23,506 bases of DNA, from positions 1 to 23,506 of IMG/VR virus record IMGVR_UViG_3300048924_000226. One strand, 5' to 3'. Numbering within the stretch: position 1 is the stretch's first letter; each line of letters starts with the position of its first letter. Below, in pieces: positions 14,602 to 21,476 of the stretch. The position numbers were made by a program, and so were the translations under genes. The notes under the pieces are model-generated. The model saw only the letters and a list, made by a program, of their open reading frames with translations. It made no database searches and had not been told where the DNA came from. Source of the DNA: a virus.

Positions 14602-15735
14602 TTAGAAGCCAGCGTTGGCAGCGGTGAACAGGTGGAAGACACCGAAGTCTTCACCACCGCTAACCGTGTTGTCCACGAGCTTCTTCCAGCCTTCGACCTT
14701 GGTGTAGGCCCATTCGGCATCGGCGCCGTGGTCGTCGTCAACCACAGTGACCATCATCGAGCCGTTCTGGCTGATGTTGTACTTGGTGGCACCCTTCGGC
14801 TTCTTCACCGTGCCCTCGGCGATCGCCACAGCGTTCGCGCCAAGGATCAGGTTGTGGGCCACGTTGATGCCGGAAGCACCTGCGCCGGGGACCATGAGAG
14901 TGTCGTTCACGCCGTCGAGCGGAGCGAACTCATAGATCCACAGACCTTCGAACTCGCCCACGAAGTTGGAGCCGGAGATCACGTCGTAGTCCGGGTTGTC
15001 CTTGTAGTTGACGTTGGTCTTGAAATCCGGGTCGCTCTTGAGGTCCAGGATGGAGTTCGGGTGGAACAGGCCGATGAACTTCTGTTTCACCTTCTCACCG
15101 TTGGTCACGATGTCAGCGGGACGCATGAAGCCGATACCGGACGACTTGGTCTTGATCTTGGTCATCGTCTTGCGGATGAGATCCAAGGTCAGCTTGTCGT
15201 CGGTGCTGTCCACGTTCGCAAGTGCGGTCGTGTGGGTGGCATTATAGTTGCCCGCGGCAGAGCCGTATTGGTAGCGGTTCGCGGTGCGGCCGGTCGTCGT
15301 GTCGAGCAGCGCGGTCATGATCGCGATGGTGGTACCCATGGCGGCCAGACGGCCAAGCTCTTCCGAGGTGTCGTTCTCGACATCAACGCGGGTGCGCTGT
15401 TCGCTCATCGTCACATCGTACTCGCCAAGGGCCTCGCGGATCTTGTCCAGGCTGATGGTGTCGGAAGCGTAGGACAGCTGGCGCCCCGTGCCTTGAACAC
15501 GCTTCGTACCAACGGTCGGGTTGCTGGCGAGAAGTGCGCGGAACGGAATCGACACGCTGGTGCCTTCGCCGGCCTTCAGGTTATAGCGGAGGAACGCGCC
15601 GGAAAGCTTGCTCCCGGGCATGCCGCTGGACAGAAGGTTGAAGAAGGGGTTTGCGGAGGTCATTGCCGCGTAGGCAACGTCACCCCACTTTTTGCGCTCT
15701 AAACTAGAGCCTGCAGGAATGGTAGCGGTAGCCAC
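14602..15735 (-). CDS. Major capsid protein, N4-gp56 family
   Basis: A 377-residue protein with a GTG start and GAAAG nine bases upstream. It has the N4-gp56/DUF4043 pattern: an N-terminal region ending in LSGAFLRYNLKAGEGTSVSI, SDTISLDKIREALGEYDVTM, and EQRTRVDVENDTSEELGRLA. Later come FIGLFHPNSILDLKSDPDFK and YDVISGSNFVGEFEGLWIYE, the typical late block in which the capsid protein has a P/Y..I.G..G...G..I.E pattern. It forms the HK97-fold shell, built on the acidic scaffold encoded just upstream. The length is normal for this family, and no protease gene is visible. The hairpin after it and its own GAAAG leader suggest strong expression. Confidence 0.87.
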   Translation of the reverse strand: MATATIPAGSSLERKKWGDVAYAAMTSANPFFNLLSSGMPGSKLSGAFLRYNLKAGEGTSVSIPFRALLASNPTVGTKRVQGTGRQLSYASDTISLDKIREALGEYDVTMSEQRTRVDVENDTSEELGRLAAMGTTIAIMTALLDTTTGRTANRYQYGSAAGNYNATHTTALANVDSTDDKLTLDLIRKTMTKIKTKSSGIGFMRPADIVTNGEKVKQKFIGLFHPNSILDLKSDPDFKTNVNYKDNPDYDVISGSNFVGEFEGLWIYEFAPLDGVNDTLMVPGAGASGINVAHNLILGANAVAIAEGTVKKPKGATKYNISQNGSMMVTVVDDDHGADAEWAYTKVEGWKKLVDNTVSGGEDFGVFHLFTAANAGF

Positions 15736-15757
15736 ATTCTGATGCTTTCATTGATTA

Positions 15758-16549
15758 TTATCGCGACAAGGCCTTCAGGCGCGCATCACGTGCGGCCAGC
15801 GGGTCCAAATCGATGTCGTTTTCTGCCGTCTCTTCCGGCTCGTCTTTGATGGGCGTTTGCTTGCCACCAGCTTTGAGGCTGGCATTCTCCGCTCGCAGCT
15901 TCCGCACTTCGGCCATCAGGGCACGCGGGCTCGCACCCGTGGTCTGTGCCTCGCGGTAGTCTTCCAGCGCCGCCTTGCCTTCATCGAGCACCAGGTAAAT
16001 GGCGTCCTCTGGCGTAACGTTGTTGAAGCGCTCCTGAAGGGCTGCATCACCGCTCATGGCGTAATTGAACGCCCGAGCCAGTTCCTGTTGCTCTTCCGGT
16101 GTCCCGTAAACACGGGACAGCGCCTTCTGGACGGTCGGATTGGCATAATCCTCGTCCATGCGCTTGTTGACCTCAGCCATGTGCCCATCTTCGCCCGGCT
16201 CCGGCGCTGCCTTGTGGTCAAGGTAGGCATCGAATTGGGTGCGGGTCATGCCACGTTTGGCAGCCGCCTCGTCACGGTCAAGAAGACCATCCGCCTCCAG
16301 TTCGAGCAGCGTCTGGCGACCGATGTCGGCCTCCTTCTTCGCCACCGAGTACCGGTCTTGGGTCGTCTTCACCTTCTCGCGAAGGAAATCCGTTTCGGGT
16401 TTTGCCTCCGGTTCAGCTTCGCCTTCGGGCTGGGCCTCACCGTCCGCTGCGGGTTGATCCTCCTCGTCACCGGCTTCCGGTTCCTGACCGTCTTCGGGCA
16501 GCTCCGTTTCCAGTTCTTCTTCGAGTTGGGTGTCTTGCTTGTCGCTCAT
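15758..16549 (-). CDS. Scaffold protein
   Basis: A 263-residue, strongly acidic protein. The first 55 residues are mostly Glu, Asp, Pro, Gly and Ala (QLEEELETELPEDGQEPEAG). The middle is helical and charged (FLREKVKTTQDRYSVAKKEA) and includes a YGTPEEQQELARAFNYAM segment. The C-terminus has a coiled-coil-like ALMAEVRKLRAENASLKAGG and a basic tail (ARDARLKALSR), the usual capsid-binding end. Placement between portal and capsid genes, acidity and length (typical 250-320 residues) support an internal scaffold that directs shell assembly and then leaves. Confidence 0.85.
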   Translation of the reverse strand: MSDKQDTQLEEELETELPEDGQEPEAGDEEDQPAADGEAQPEGEAEPEAKPETDFLREKVKTTQDRYSVAKKEADIGRQTLLELEADGLLDRDEAAAKRGMTRTQFDAYLDHKAAPEPGEDGHMAEVNKRMDEDYANPTVQKALSRVYGTPEEQQELARAFNYAMSGDAALQERFNNVTPEDAIYLVLDEGKAALEDYREAQTTGASPRALMAEVRKLRAENASLKAGGKQTPIKDEPEETAENDIDLDPLAARDARLKALSR

Positions 16550-16562
16550 CGTTCAACAGCCT

Positions 16563-18377
16563 TCATTGGATGTTGCCGGGTACACCCCCGGCTGGCATTG
16601 CAGGAGGCATCGCGCCGCCCGGAATCTTGATGCCCTGCATCTTCGCAAGTTCGCTCTTGAGCTTTTCGTTCTCGGCGAGCGCTTGCTTGGCTTGGGCAAT
16701 CTGTTGCTCAAAGCCTTGCTGGGCGTATTTGAAAATTTCGGTATCTTCGGAGAACCCGAGGGCCTTGAGGGCCGGAGGGGGAAGCTGGTCGGGGCGCTGG
16801 CCGTTGGCGTACATCTGCGCCAGCCGGTCGCGTTGGTCCTCACTGATGGTGGCAACGTCCGGCGCCTCTTCAAGGAACACATCGAAATCAAGCTGGGTAA
16901 CATCCGCATCGCGGACCACGTTGCCATCAGGGTCGGTCTTCGGCTTGCCGTCTTCCATGACGGGCTGATTGGCGAACACCTGTTCCGGCTTGCCGTCAGG
17001 GCCAAGAACGCTGATGAGGAGCTGATCGGTAAATTTCATCTGCGCCATGATCGCCATCTTGCGACCCGCCGAGCGTTTTGCGGCGCGGAGGTTATCGATC
17101 GGCATGGCTTGGGTGACGTCAGAACCGGATTTGCGGAGCTGGATGGCCTTGCCGGAGGTGGCATTGCTCTCCTCGCCTGTGGCTTCGTTGAAGATGCCCA
17201 TGGCGCGCTCGATGTTGGCAATGAACATCGGCAGGCGCGCGGCATGCGCCTGGTACTCGTCGAGATTCTTCTGGATCAACAACTCTTTGCCAGCGCGTTT
17301 TAGAATGATCGCATCCGGCCGCGCCAGCTCTGCGGCTAGGCCGTCAATGTCGTCTACGGCATCAGAATCCGCGATGACCTGACGACACCGCTGCAGCCAG
17401 TCCATGCGCGCCATCGTGCGGTTGTACATCTTCTGGTCGGGCTTGGCCGGGCGCACATAGCCATACGGAACGCCGGTGTTCTCCTCCCGCGCAATGACGA
17501 TTGCCGTCATCGGCAACCAGCCCTCGTAATAGTTCAGCTGGTACGGGTACTCGCCCTCATCAAAGAGAATATCGCCGGAAAAGATGCACTGGCGGACCTG
17601 ATAGCCGTCGTTCTCGGCAATGTCCTTCTTAGATTTGGCGTTCTTCTCCGCGTCCTTCTTCGACCAGGTGTTAACGTTGCGGCCGCCCTTGGAGAGGTAG
17701 CTGTAGAACTTCTTGGGTACGCGATAATAGAAGGTGACGACCATCACGCTGTCGTCGTCGCGGTTGTAGTATCCGGTGTTGCCGTAGGTCATTCGCTGGC
17801 CGAACTGACCACGCGGCTTCATGCGCAACGGGCTGTTGCTGTTCTGGACGGCCGCGTCGATCTCGTCAGCCTTCTCCGGCCATTTGAGGCGCAGCCTGTC
17901 GCGGGTCGTCCAGCGGATAAACCCCTGCCCGCGACTGTCGGACATATCCATCGTCCGGTCTTCCGGGTCCCAAATCACGTCCAGCGAGTTCAGGATCTCT
18001 TCGCGAATGGTGTCATTGACGGGAAGCAGGTGATGCCATGCCAGCCCGGAAATGCGGGCTTTCAACATGGCGTTCGACCATTTGGTAGGGCTCTGGTTAT
18101 TCTCCTGAAGCCACATGACTAGCTTGGTCAAGATCTGCGCCTGCTTCTCGGCCTCTTCCGAGACAACACGCGGGGTAAACTTGAGGCGGGTGCGGGTCGT
18201 GACCTCTTTGCCGGTCACGTTGAGGATGCGGGGCGCAATCTGGTTGGAGATGTACGGCACCAGACCGTCATCATCATAATCTTGCAGTTCTTCAGCGGTG
18301 AGCTGGATGCCCTCGAAGATGTCATGCGCCTCCGCACACTCGTCAAAGAAGGCGCCGAACACGCTGGAGCCGATCAT
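16563..18377 (-). CDS. Portal protein (P22-like)
   Basis: 604 residues from the ATG at 18375-18377. The sequence has the layout of P22-type portals: an N-terminal helical part, GLVPYISNQIAPRILNVTGK, LKARISGLAWHHLLPVNDTI, a stem-like middle (WEGWLPMTAIVIAREENTG-type region at NYYEGWLPMTAIVI), GEESNATSGKAIQLRKSGSD in the portal-loop region and a C-terminal Gln/Pro/Met-rich tail ending in MQGIKIPGGAMPPAMPAGG. It forms the 12-fold ring for DNA entry and holds the adaptor. The frame stays open and coding-like for about 24 further residues upstream (to 18449) without ATG, GTG or TTG, so the true N-terminus is uncertain. It follows the 84-residue gene and precedes the scaffold gene. Confidence 0.82.
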   Translation of the reverse strand: MIGSSVFGAFFDECAEAHDIFEGIQLTAEELQDYDDDGLVPYISNQIAPRILNVTGKEVTTRTRLKFTPRVVSEEAEKQAQILTKLVMWLQENNQSPTKWSNAMLKARISGLAWHHLLPVNDTIREEILNSLDVIWDPEDRTMDMSDSRGQGFIRWTTRDRLRLKWPEKADEIDAAVQNSNSPLRMKPRGQFGQRMTYGNTGYYNRDDDSVMVVTFYYRVPKKFYSYLSKGGRNVNTWSKKDAEKNAKSKKDIAENDGYQVRQCIFSGDILFDEGEYPYQLNYYEGWLPMTAIVIAREENTGVPYGYVRPAKPDQKMYNRTMARMDWLQRCRQVIADSDAVDDIDGLAAELARPDAIILKRAGKELLIQKNLDEYQAHAARLPMFIANIERAMGIFNEATGEESNATSGKAIQLRKSGSDVTQAMPIDNLRAAKRSAGRKMAIMAQMKFTDQLLISVLGPDGKPEQVFANQPVMEDGKPKTDPDGNVVRDADVTQLDFDVFLEEAPDVATISEDQRDRLAQMYANGQRPDQLPPPALKALGFSEDTEIFKYAQQGFEQQIAQAKQALAENEKLKSELAKMQGIKIPGGAMPPAMPAGGVPGNIQ

Positions 18378-18448
18378 GCTCTCAGCGAGGCGCCGGGCGT
18401 ATTCAAACCGCCCGGCTTCGTTGGTGGCGTCTTTCCAGTCGATGGCGA

Positions 18449-18703
18449 TTACTCGTCTTCGCCTTCGACTTCGGCCTTGCGCTTGGCAATGACCATCTCG
18501 CCGGTATCCTTGTTGCCGTAGACCTTATCGCCGACGCGCTCGACGGTCGGGTTGTTGTCGATCTTGTTCAGCGGCACGAGGGTGTAGCCGTCGATCTCGT
18601 TCTTCGCCTTGATGTAGAGGGGATCTTTATCCTCCGGGCTATTAGCCGCAGCAGCTTTCGCCGGCTTCGGCGTGGCCGCAGCAGGTTGGGTGGTACGCGT
18701 CAT
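18449..18703 (-). CDS. Small protein between terminase and portal, unknown
   Basis: An 84-residue protein whose ATG is preceded by AAGGAAAG. The N-terminus is Ala/Pro/Lys-rich and probably disordered (TTQPAAATPKPAKAAAA). The rest is a compact charged domain (YIKAKNEIDGYTLVPLNKID; VGDKVYGNKDTGEMVIA) ending in an acidic tail. No motif is recognised. Its stop overlaps the possible upstream extension of the portal frame by one base, so the two may be translationally coupled. Genes of this size between large terminase and portal are common and usually uncharacterised. Confidence 0.65.
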   Translation of the reverse strand: MTRTTQPAAATPKPAKAAAANSPEDKDPLYIKAKNEIDGYTLVPLNKIDNNPTVERVGDKVYGNKDTGEMVIAKRKAEVEGEDE

Positions 18704-18762
18704 GTTGATGATCTTTCCTTGTGTGAGAATCTAACCGCAACTTTTGATTGTCGGCAATAGGT

Positions 18763-20034
18763 TTATCGCGAGTACGCTCCGCGGTTCCGCCGCGTCCGTG
18801 GCGGGAGGGCTAGAGTGTTCATCCGGTGATGATCGATCGCGAATCCACGGAAGGCGGCAGCGCCGTGACTGGTCCAGTCGTGGACGTAACCCCACAAGCC
18901 GGTCTTTTCGTTCTTGGCTCGCCGGTGGTTGCGCAAAGCAGCTAACCCAGCTTTGCACTTAACGGCATCGAACCGGCACTTGGGAAGGATGAGGCGGACG
19001 TTATTCAGGTCGCGCTCGACGTCTTTCGTCCGTTCGATCGTCTCGACATTTGGGCCGAGATGCCCCTTGAGGAAGTCTTCGTCGCTCTTGCCGGTATGGC
19101 TGTTAGTGTTCTTTCCGTCATGCGGCAGGAAGTGCTTACCGTAGGTGTACGGCCGCGCGAGGATCACGTCTTTGGCAACTGTACCTAGCGAGACGTTATT
19201 GCCCTCCCAATAGTCGATGCAATCAAATGTGCCGGTGGCGGTGGCCTGGATAAAGAACACCACGCTCGGGTCACCGCTTTCGCTCTTGCTGTGGGTGAGA
19301 TCCCACCATGTGAAGACAGGCCGGTTAGGGTCATACGGCACATCGCCGATCCGCCCTGCCCGCTCAAGGGCCTCAAACTCCTCTCGCCAATAGGCACCTT
19401 CGGCAAAGGTTCGGGGGTGGCCTTCCCATACGTTTTGGTAGCCCACGGGATCGTCCCGCAGCATATCCAGCCGTTCCTGCTCCAGCACAGCCGGAAACCA
19501 CGGGTTCTCGTCCCAATTGACGCGCCGCACGAGCGCGTTGGTCGGCTGCTTGATGACAAACCGTTGGTAGGTCGGAGCGTCCTCAACGTCCGGGTTGAAG
19601 GTGACCCAGATCTCCGAGCCGTCCTTTCGCACCGTAGGCGTCAGGTTCCGCCAGCTTGCCTCAGATACATTTTGGGCTTCCTCGACCCACACGATGTCGG
19701 CGCCTTCCAGCGACTTGACCGTGGCACCTTCCTGCTTGCTCAGCCCCTTAAAGATGAACTCCGAGCCGATATCGTTAAAGATGCAGTTGTCTTGGATGGT
19801 GAACGGCAGACCAAAGAGTTTGATCTGGTCGGAGAGGAGCTGGTGAACGCTCTCCTGAATGCTGTTTTGAAATTCGCGGGCGCAGACCACCCGTAGCGGC
19901 GTATGGTGCGCAAGATTTACGAGCGCCCGTGCCGCAGCCCAGCTTTTCCCGGACCCACGGCCGCCGTAGTAGACCTTATACCGGTGAGGCTCGAAGAGGC
20001 CGGAGAACGCCTCCGGTATTTCGATGCTGCTCAC
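18763..20034 (-). CDS. terL: Terminase large subunit (PBSX/Terminase_3 family)
   Basis: A 423-residue protein with a GTG start overlapping the stop of the small subunit (GTGA). ATPase features are Walker A GGRGSGKS (24-31), Walker B with catalytic acid ADIVWVEEA (112-120) and the coupling strand EIWVTFNP (141-148). The RNase H-like nuclease starts at PVFTWWDLTHS, with Asp245 as the first metal ligand; Asp306 (FLPHDG) is the probable second. The third acid normally lies in an SHxxDAFR block; here it reads SHGAAAFRG (389-397), with Ala393 in the expected Asp place. The protein packages DNA at the portal and cuts the concatemer. Length is in the usual range for this family. Confidence 0.92.
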   Translation of the reverse strand: MSSIEIPEAFSGLFEPHRYKVYYGGRGSGKSWAAARALVNLAHHTPLRVVCAREFQNSIQESVHQLLSDQIKLFGLPFTIQDNCIFNDIGSEFIFKGLSKQEGATVKSLEGADIVWVEEAQNVSEASWRNLTPTVRKDGSEIWVTFNPDVEDAPTYQRFVIKQPTNALVRRVNWDENPWFPAVLEQERLDMLRDDPVGYQNVWEGHPRTFAEGAYWREEFEALERAGRIGDVPYDPNRPVFTWWDLTHSKSESGDPSVVFFIQATATGTFDCIDYWEGNNVSLGTVAKDVILARPYTYGKHFLPHDGKNTNSHTGKSDEDFLKGHLGPNVETIERTKDVERDLNNVRLILPKCRFDAVKCKAGLAALRNHRRAKNEKTGLWGYVHDWTSHGAAAFRGFAIDHHRMNTLALPPRTRRNRGAYSR

Positions 20035-20423
20035 TCATCGGAGCTTCCCTTGGGCTTCACCAGCTTCACAATCAGTTCGCCGCGAGTGACCACCGGGTTA
20101 TCGCCCTGCCCACCAATATTGAGGGCTTGAGACGGCTTGCCTTCGAGGCGGTCGAAAACCCGATCAATGCTGGCAAGATCGCCGTTCTTCGCCATCGACA
20201 CCAGCTTGGCACAGATATGCTCAAGCTGCGTCACCTCATGCTCGACGCCTTCGTTATCGACAACGGTATCGGCTATGTTGAGGAGGTCGCGCAGTATGGT
20301 TTTGATATTGCGGGTACCGGGCTTCTTGCCCTCCGGGTTGCCGGACTTACCCTTGGGGAACGGCGTGCCGGTAGGCATCCCATCCGGACGGCGCTCCGCT
20401 GCTTTGCCGCTGCTCTTACTCAC
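20031..20423 (-). CDS. DUF5681 protein, terminase small subunit position
   Basis: A 130-residue protein. I chose the GTG at 20421-20423, seven bases after CAGGA; an upstream in-frame TTG at 20468 lacks a ribosome site. The N-terminus is polar and is followed by PFPKGKSGNPEGKKPGTRN (about 23-41), the clear DUF5681 signature. The C-terminal half is helical (QLEHICAKLVSMAKNGD; IDRVFDRLEGKPSQAL), similar to small terminase subunits. The 4-base overlap with the large subunit and first place in the late operon support the role of DNA recognition in packaging. DUF5681 proteins often occupy this place, although the biochemistry is not well described. Confidence 0.8.
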   Translation of the reverse strand: MSKSSGKAAERRPDGMPTGTPFPKGKSGNPEGKKPGTRNIKTILRDLLNIADTVVDNEGVEHEVTQLEHICAKLVSMAKNGDLASIDRVFDRLEGKPSQALNIGGQGDNPVVTRGELIVKLVKPKGSSDE

Positions 20424-20508
20424 ACCGGAATCCTGCCGCAGCTTTGTTAAGCTGGCAAGAAATACCAAAAAAGGACTAACTCAGGGATGTAGAGAATCGC
20501 AGGAACGT

Positions 20509-20521
20509 GAATTATATATTC
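20509..20521. promoter_or_regulatory. AT-rich near-palindrome in the divergent promoter region
   Basis: GAATTATATATTC lies in the gap between the divergent small terminase (start 20423) and lipoprotein (start 20569) genes. On the minus strand it contains TATAAT and on the plus strand TATATT, both possible -10 elements. A convincing -35 at 16-18 bases is not visible on either side, so activator dependence is possible. It is the best place for the late-operon promoter. Confidence 0.35.
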
Positions 20522-20568
20522 GACTGTAAATTGCTCTCGCAGTCCAATTCCCACATCGAAGGTCGAAA

Positions 20569-20913
20569 ATGCGCCAGAAGCTTCGTTATACTGCCCTTCT
20601 CTTGCCGCTGCTTTCCCTGTCTGCATGCTCCTCTGAAGCGTCAGCTGACGATATCGTCGGCAAATACACGTTCGATGAAGGGCATGGCACGATGTCCATG
20701 GAGTTCAAAGCAGATGGAACCGCTCCCGTCATCGCAGGCGGTGACGTCCTGAACACGTGGGAATGGAAGAAAACCGCGCCGGGCAAGCTCAGCCTGAAGA
20801 GCCCGAAGAGCAAAGATGTCACTTGCGATTACGAGAGCACCGAAAGCTCCCTCACTACCAAGAACTGCTCCGACCCCACGTTGAACCTCGTCTATACCAA
20901 GGTACCGAAATAA
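20569..20913 (+). CDS. Small lipoprotein (accessory gene)
   Basis: A 114-residue protein; the ATG follows GAAGG six bases upstream. Residues 1-20 are a lipoprotein signal (MRQKLRYTALLLPLLSLSAC) with lipobox LSAC and Cys20, and Ser at the next position predicts outer-membrane sorting. The mature part is a single small beta-rich domain (GKYTFDEGHGTMSMEFKADG; TWEWKKTAPGKLSLKS) with two further cysteines that could pair. It is transcribed opposite to the late operon and followed by a hairpin, as expected for an independently expressed accessory (moron) gene. Some phage lipoproteins block receptors against superinfection; that role here is only a guess. Confidence 0.72.
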   Translation: MRQKLRYTALLLPLLSLSACSSEASADDIVGKYTFDEGHGTMSMEFKADGTAPVIAGGDVLNTWEWKKTAPGKLSLKSPKSKDVTCDYESTESSLTTKNCSDPTLNLVYTKVPK

Positions 20914-20928
20914 CAACCAAGCTTGAAC

Positions 20929-20954
20929 GCTTGCCAGGCATCGACTTGGCAAGC
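20929..20954. terminator. Hairpin between convergent lipoprotein and Rap1a-like genes
   Basis: GCTTGCCA, 10-base loop, TGGCAAGC: a perfect 8-bp stem in the 46-base gap between two converging genes. It is followed on the plus strand by TCGTTCTATTT, a poor T run. It probably acts as a shared terminator, with weak efficiency judged from the tails. Confidence 0.55.
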
Positions 20955-20959
20955 TCGTT

Positions 20960-21361
20960 CTATTTGGAGCGGCAGGGCCACGCCTCTTCGAGAGAGCGCG
21001 CAAACAGGCTTTCCGAGGATTCCGCCCGTCTGGCGGGGTTCTCCTGCAGGTACTTGCAGAAAACGTCCGCGATCTGGCCTGCGCTGGCGTTGTCAGGCAG
21101 GCAGAAGCCGCGCGAGATGAACACGCCGAGGATCGCCTTCGGGGCCACCAGCTCGGCTGGGGTCTTGCCCTCGCGTTCGAACGTGGCTTCGACCGCGCCC
21201 TTGTCAGTCTCCCACTTGTCGATCCACCCGGCGATATAGCCGTGGACGAACGTCATGTTGTTCTGCTTGCACTGGCTGTGGACGAAATTGCCGTCCCAAA
21301 AGCCCGCATACGCGTTTGAAACCGAAGCGAGCAGCGCAACCGCCGCAAGATATTTCCGCAT
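20960..21361 (-). CDS. Secreted Rap1a/Tai-like protein
   Basis: A 133-residue protein. The ATG at 21359-21361 gives a complete signal peptide (MRKYLAAVALLASVSNAYA|G); the longer open frame upstream is not protein-like. The mature part has the Rap1a/Tai pattern: FVHGYIAGWIDKW (38-50), FCLPDNASAGQIADVFCKYL (86-105) and a C-terminal LEEAWPC. Four cysteines (31, 87, 102, 130) suit two disulphides. Rap1a and Tai proteins of type VI secretion systems are periplasmic immunity proteins that bind peptidoglycan amidases; the wider family is common in Proteobacteria with unknown targets. Here there is no T6SS gene nearby, so a periplasmic protective or exclusion role is inferred from the phage context only. 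Confidence 0.78.
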   Translation of the reverse strand: MRKYLAAVALLASVSNAYAGFWDGNFVHSQCKQNNMTFVHGYIAGWIDKWETDKGAVEATFEREGKTPAELVAPKAILGVFISRGFCLPDNASAGQIADVFCKYLQENPARRAESSESLFARSLEEAWPCRSK

Positions 21362-21476
21362 GGCCAGTCCCCAACCTGATTCAGCCGACCATAGCAAATA
21401 TCCGCTGGAGAACCAGCGCCCTCCACTTCCCAATCCACCGGGATTCGGGCAGTCATAGGTTGAGCTGGAGTTTGCC

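Noticed and set aside
14596-15702. Open frame of 368 codons on the plus strand opposite the capsid gene
   Set aside because: Antisense shadow of the major capsid gene, with the same boundaries and a His/Val/Gly/Arg-rich composition.
20435-20457. Hairpin with AAGCTG/CAGCTT arms just before the small terminase ribosome site, considered as a riboswitch or terminator
   Set aside because: The stem is short with bulges, no T run follows, and no known riboswitch motif is seen. It may affect translation but the support is too thin.
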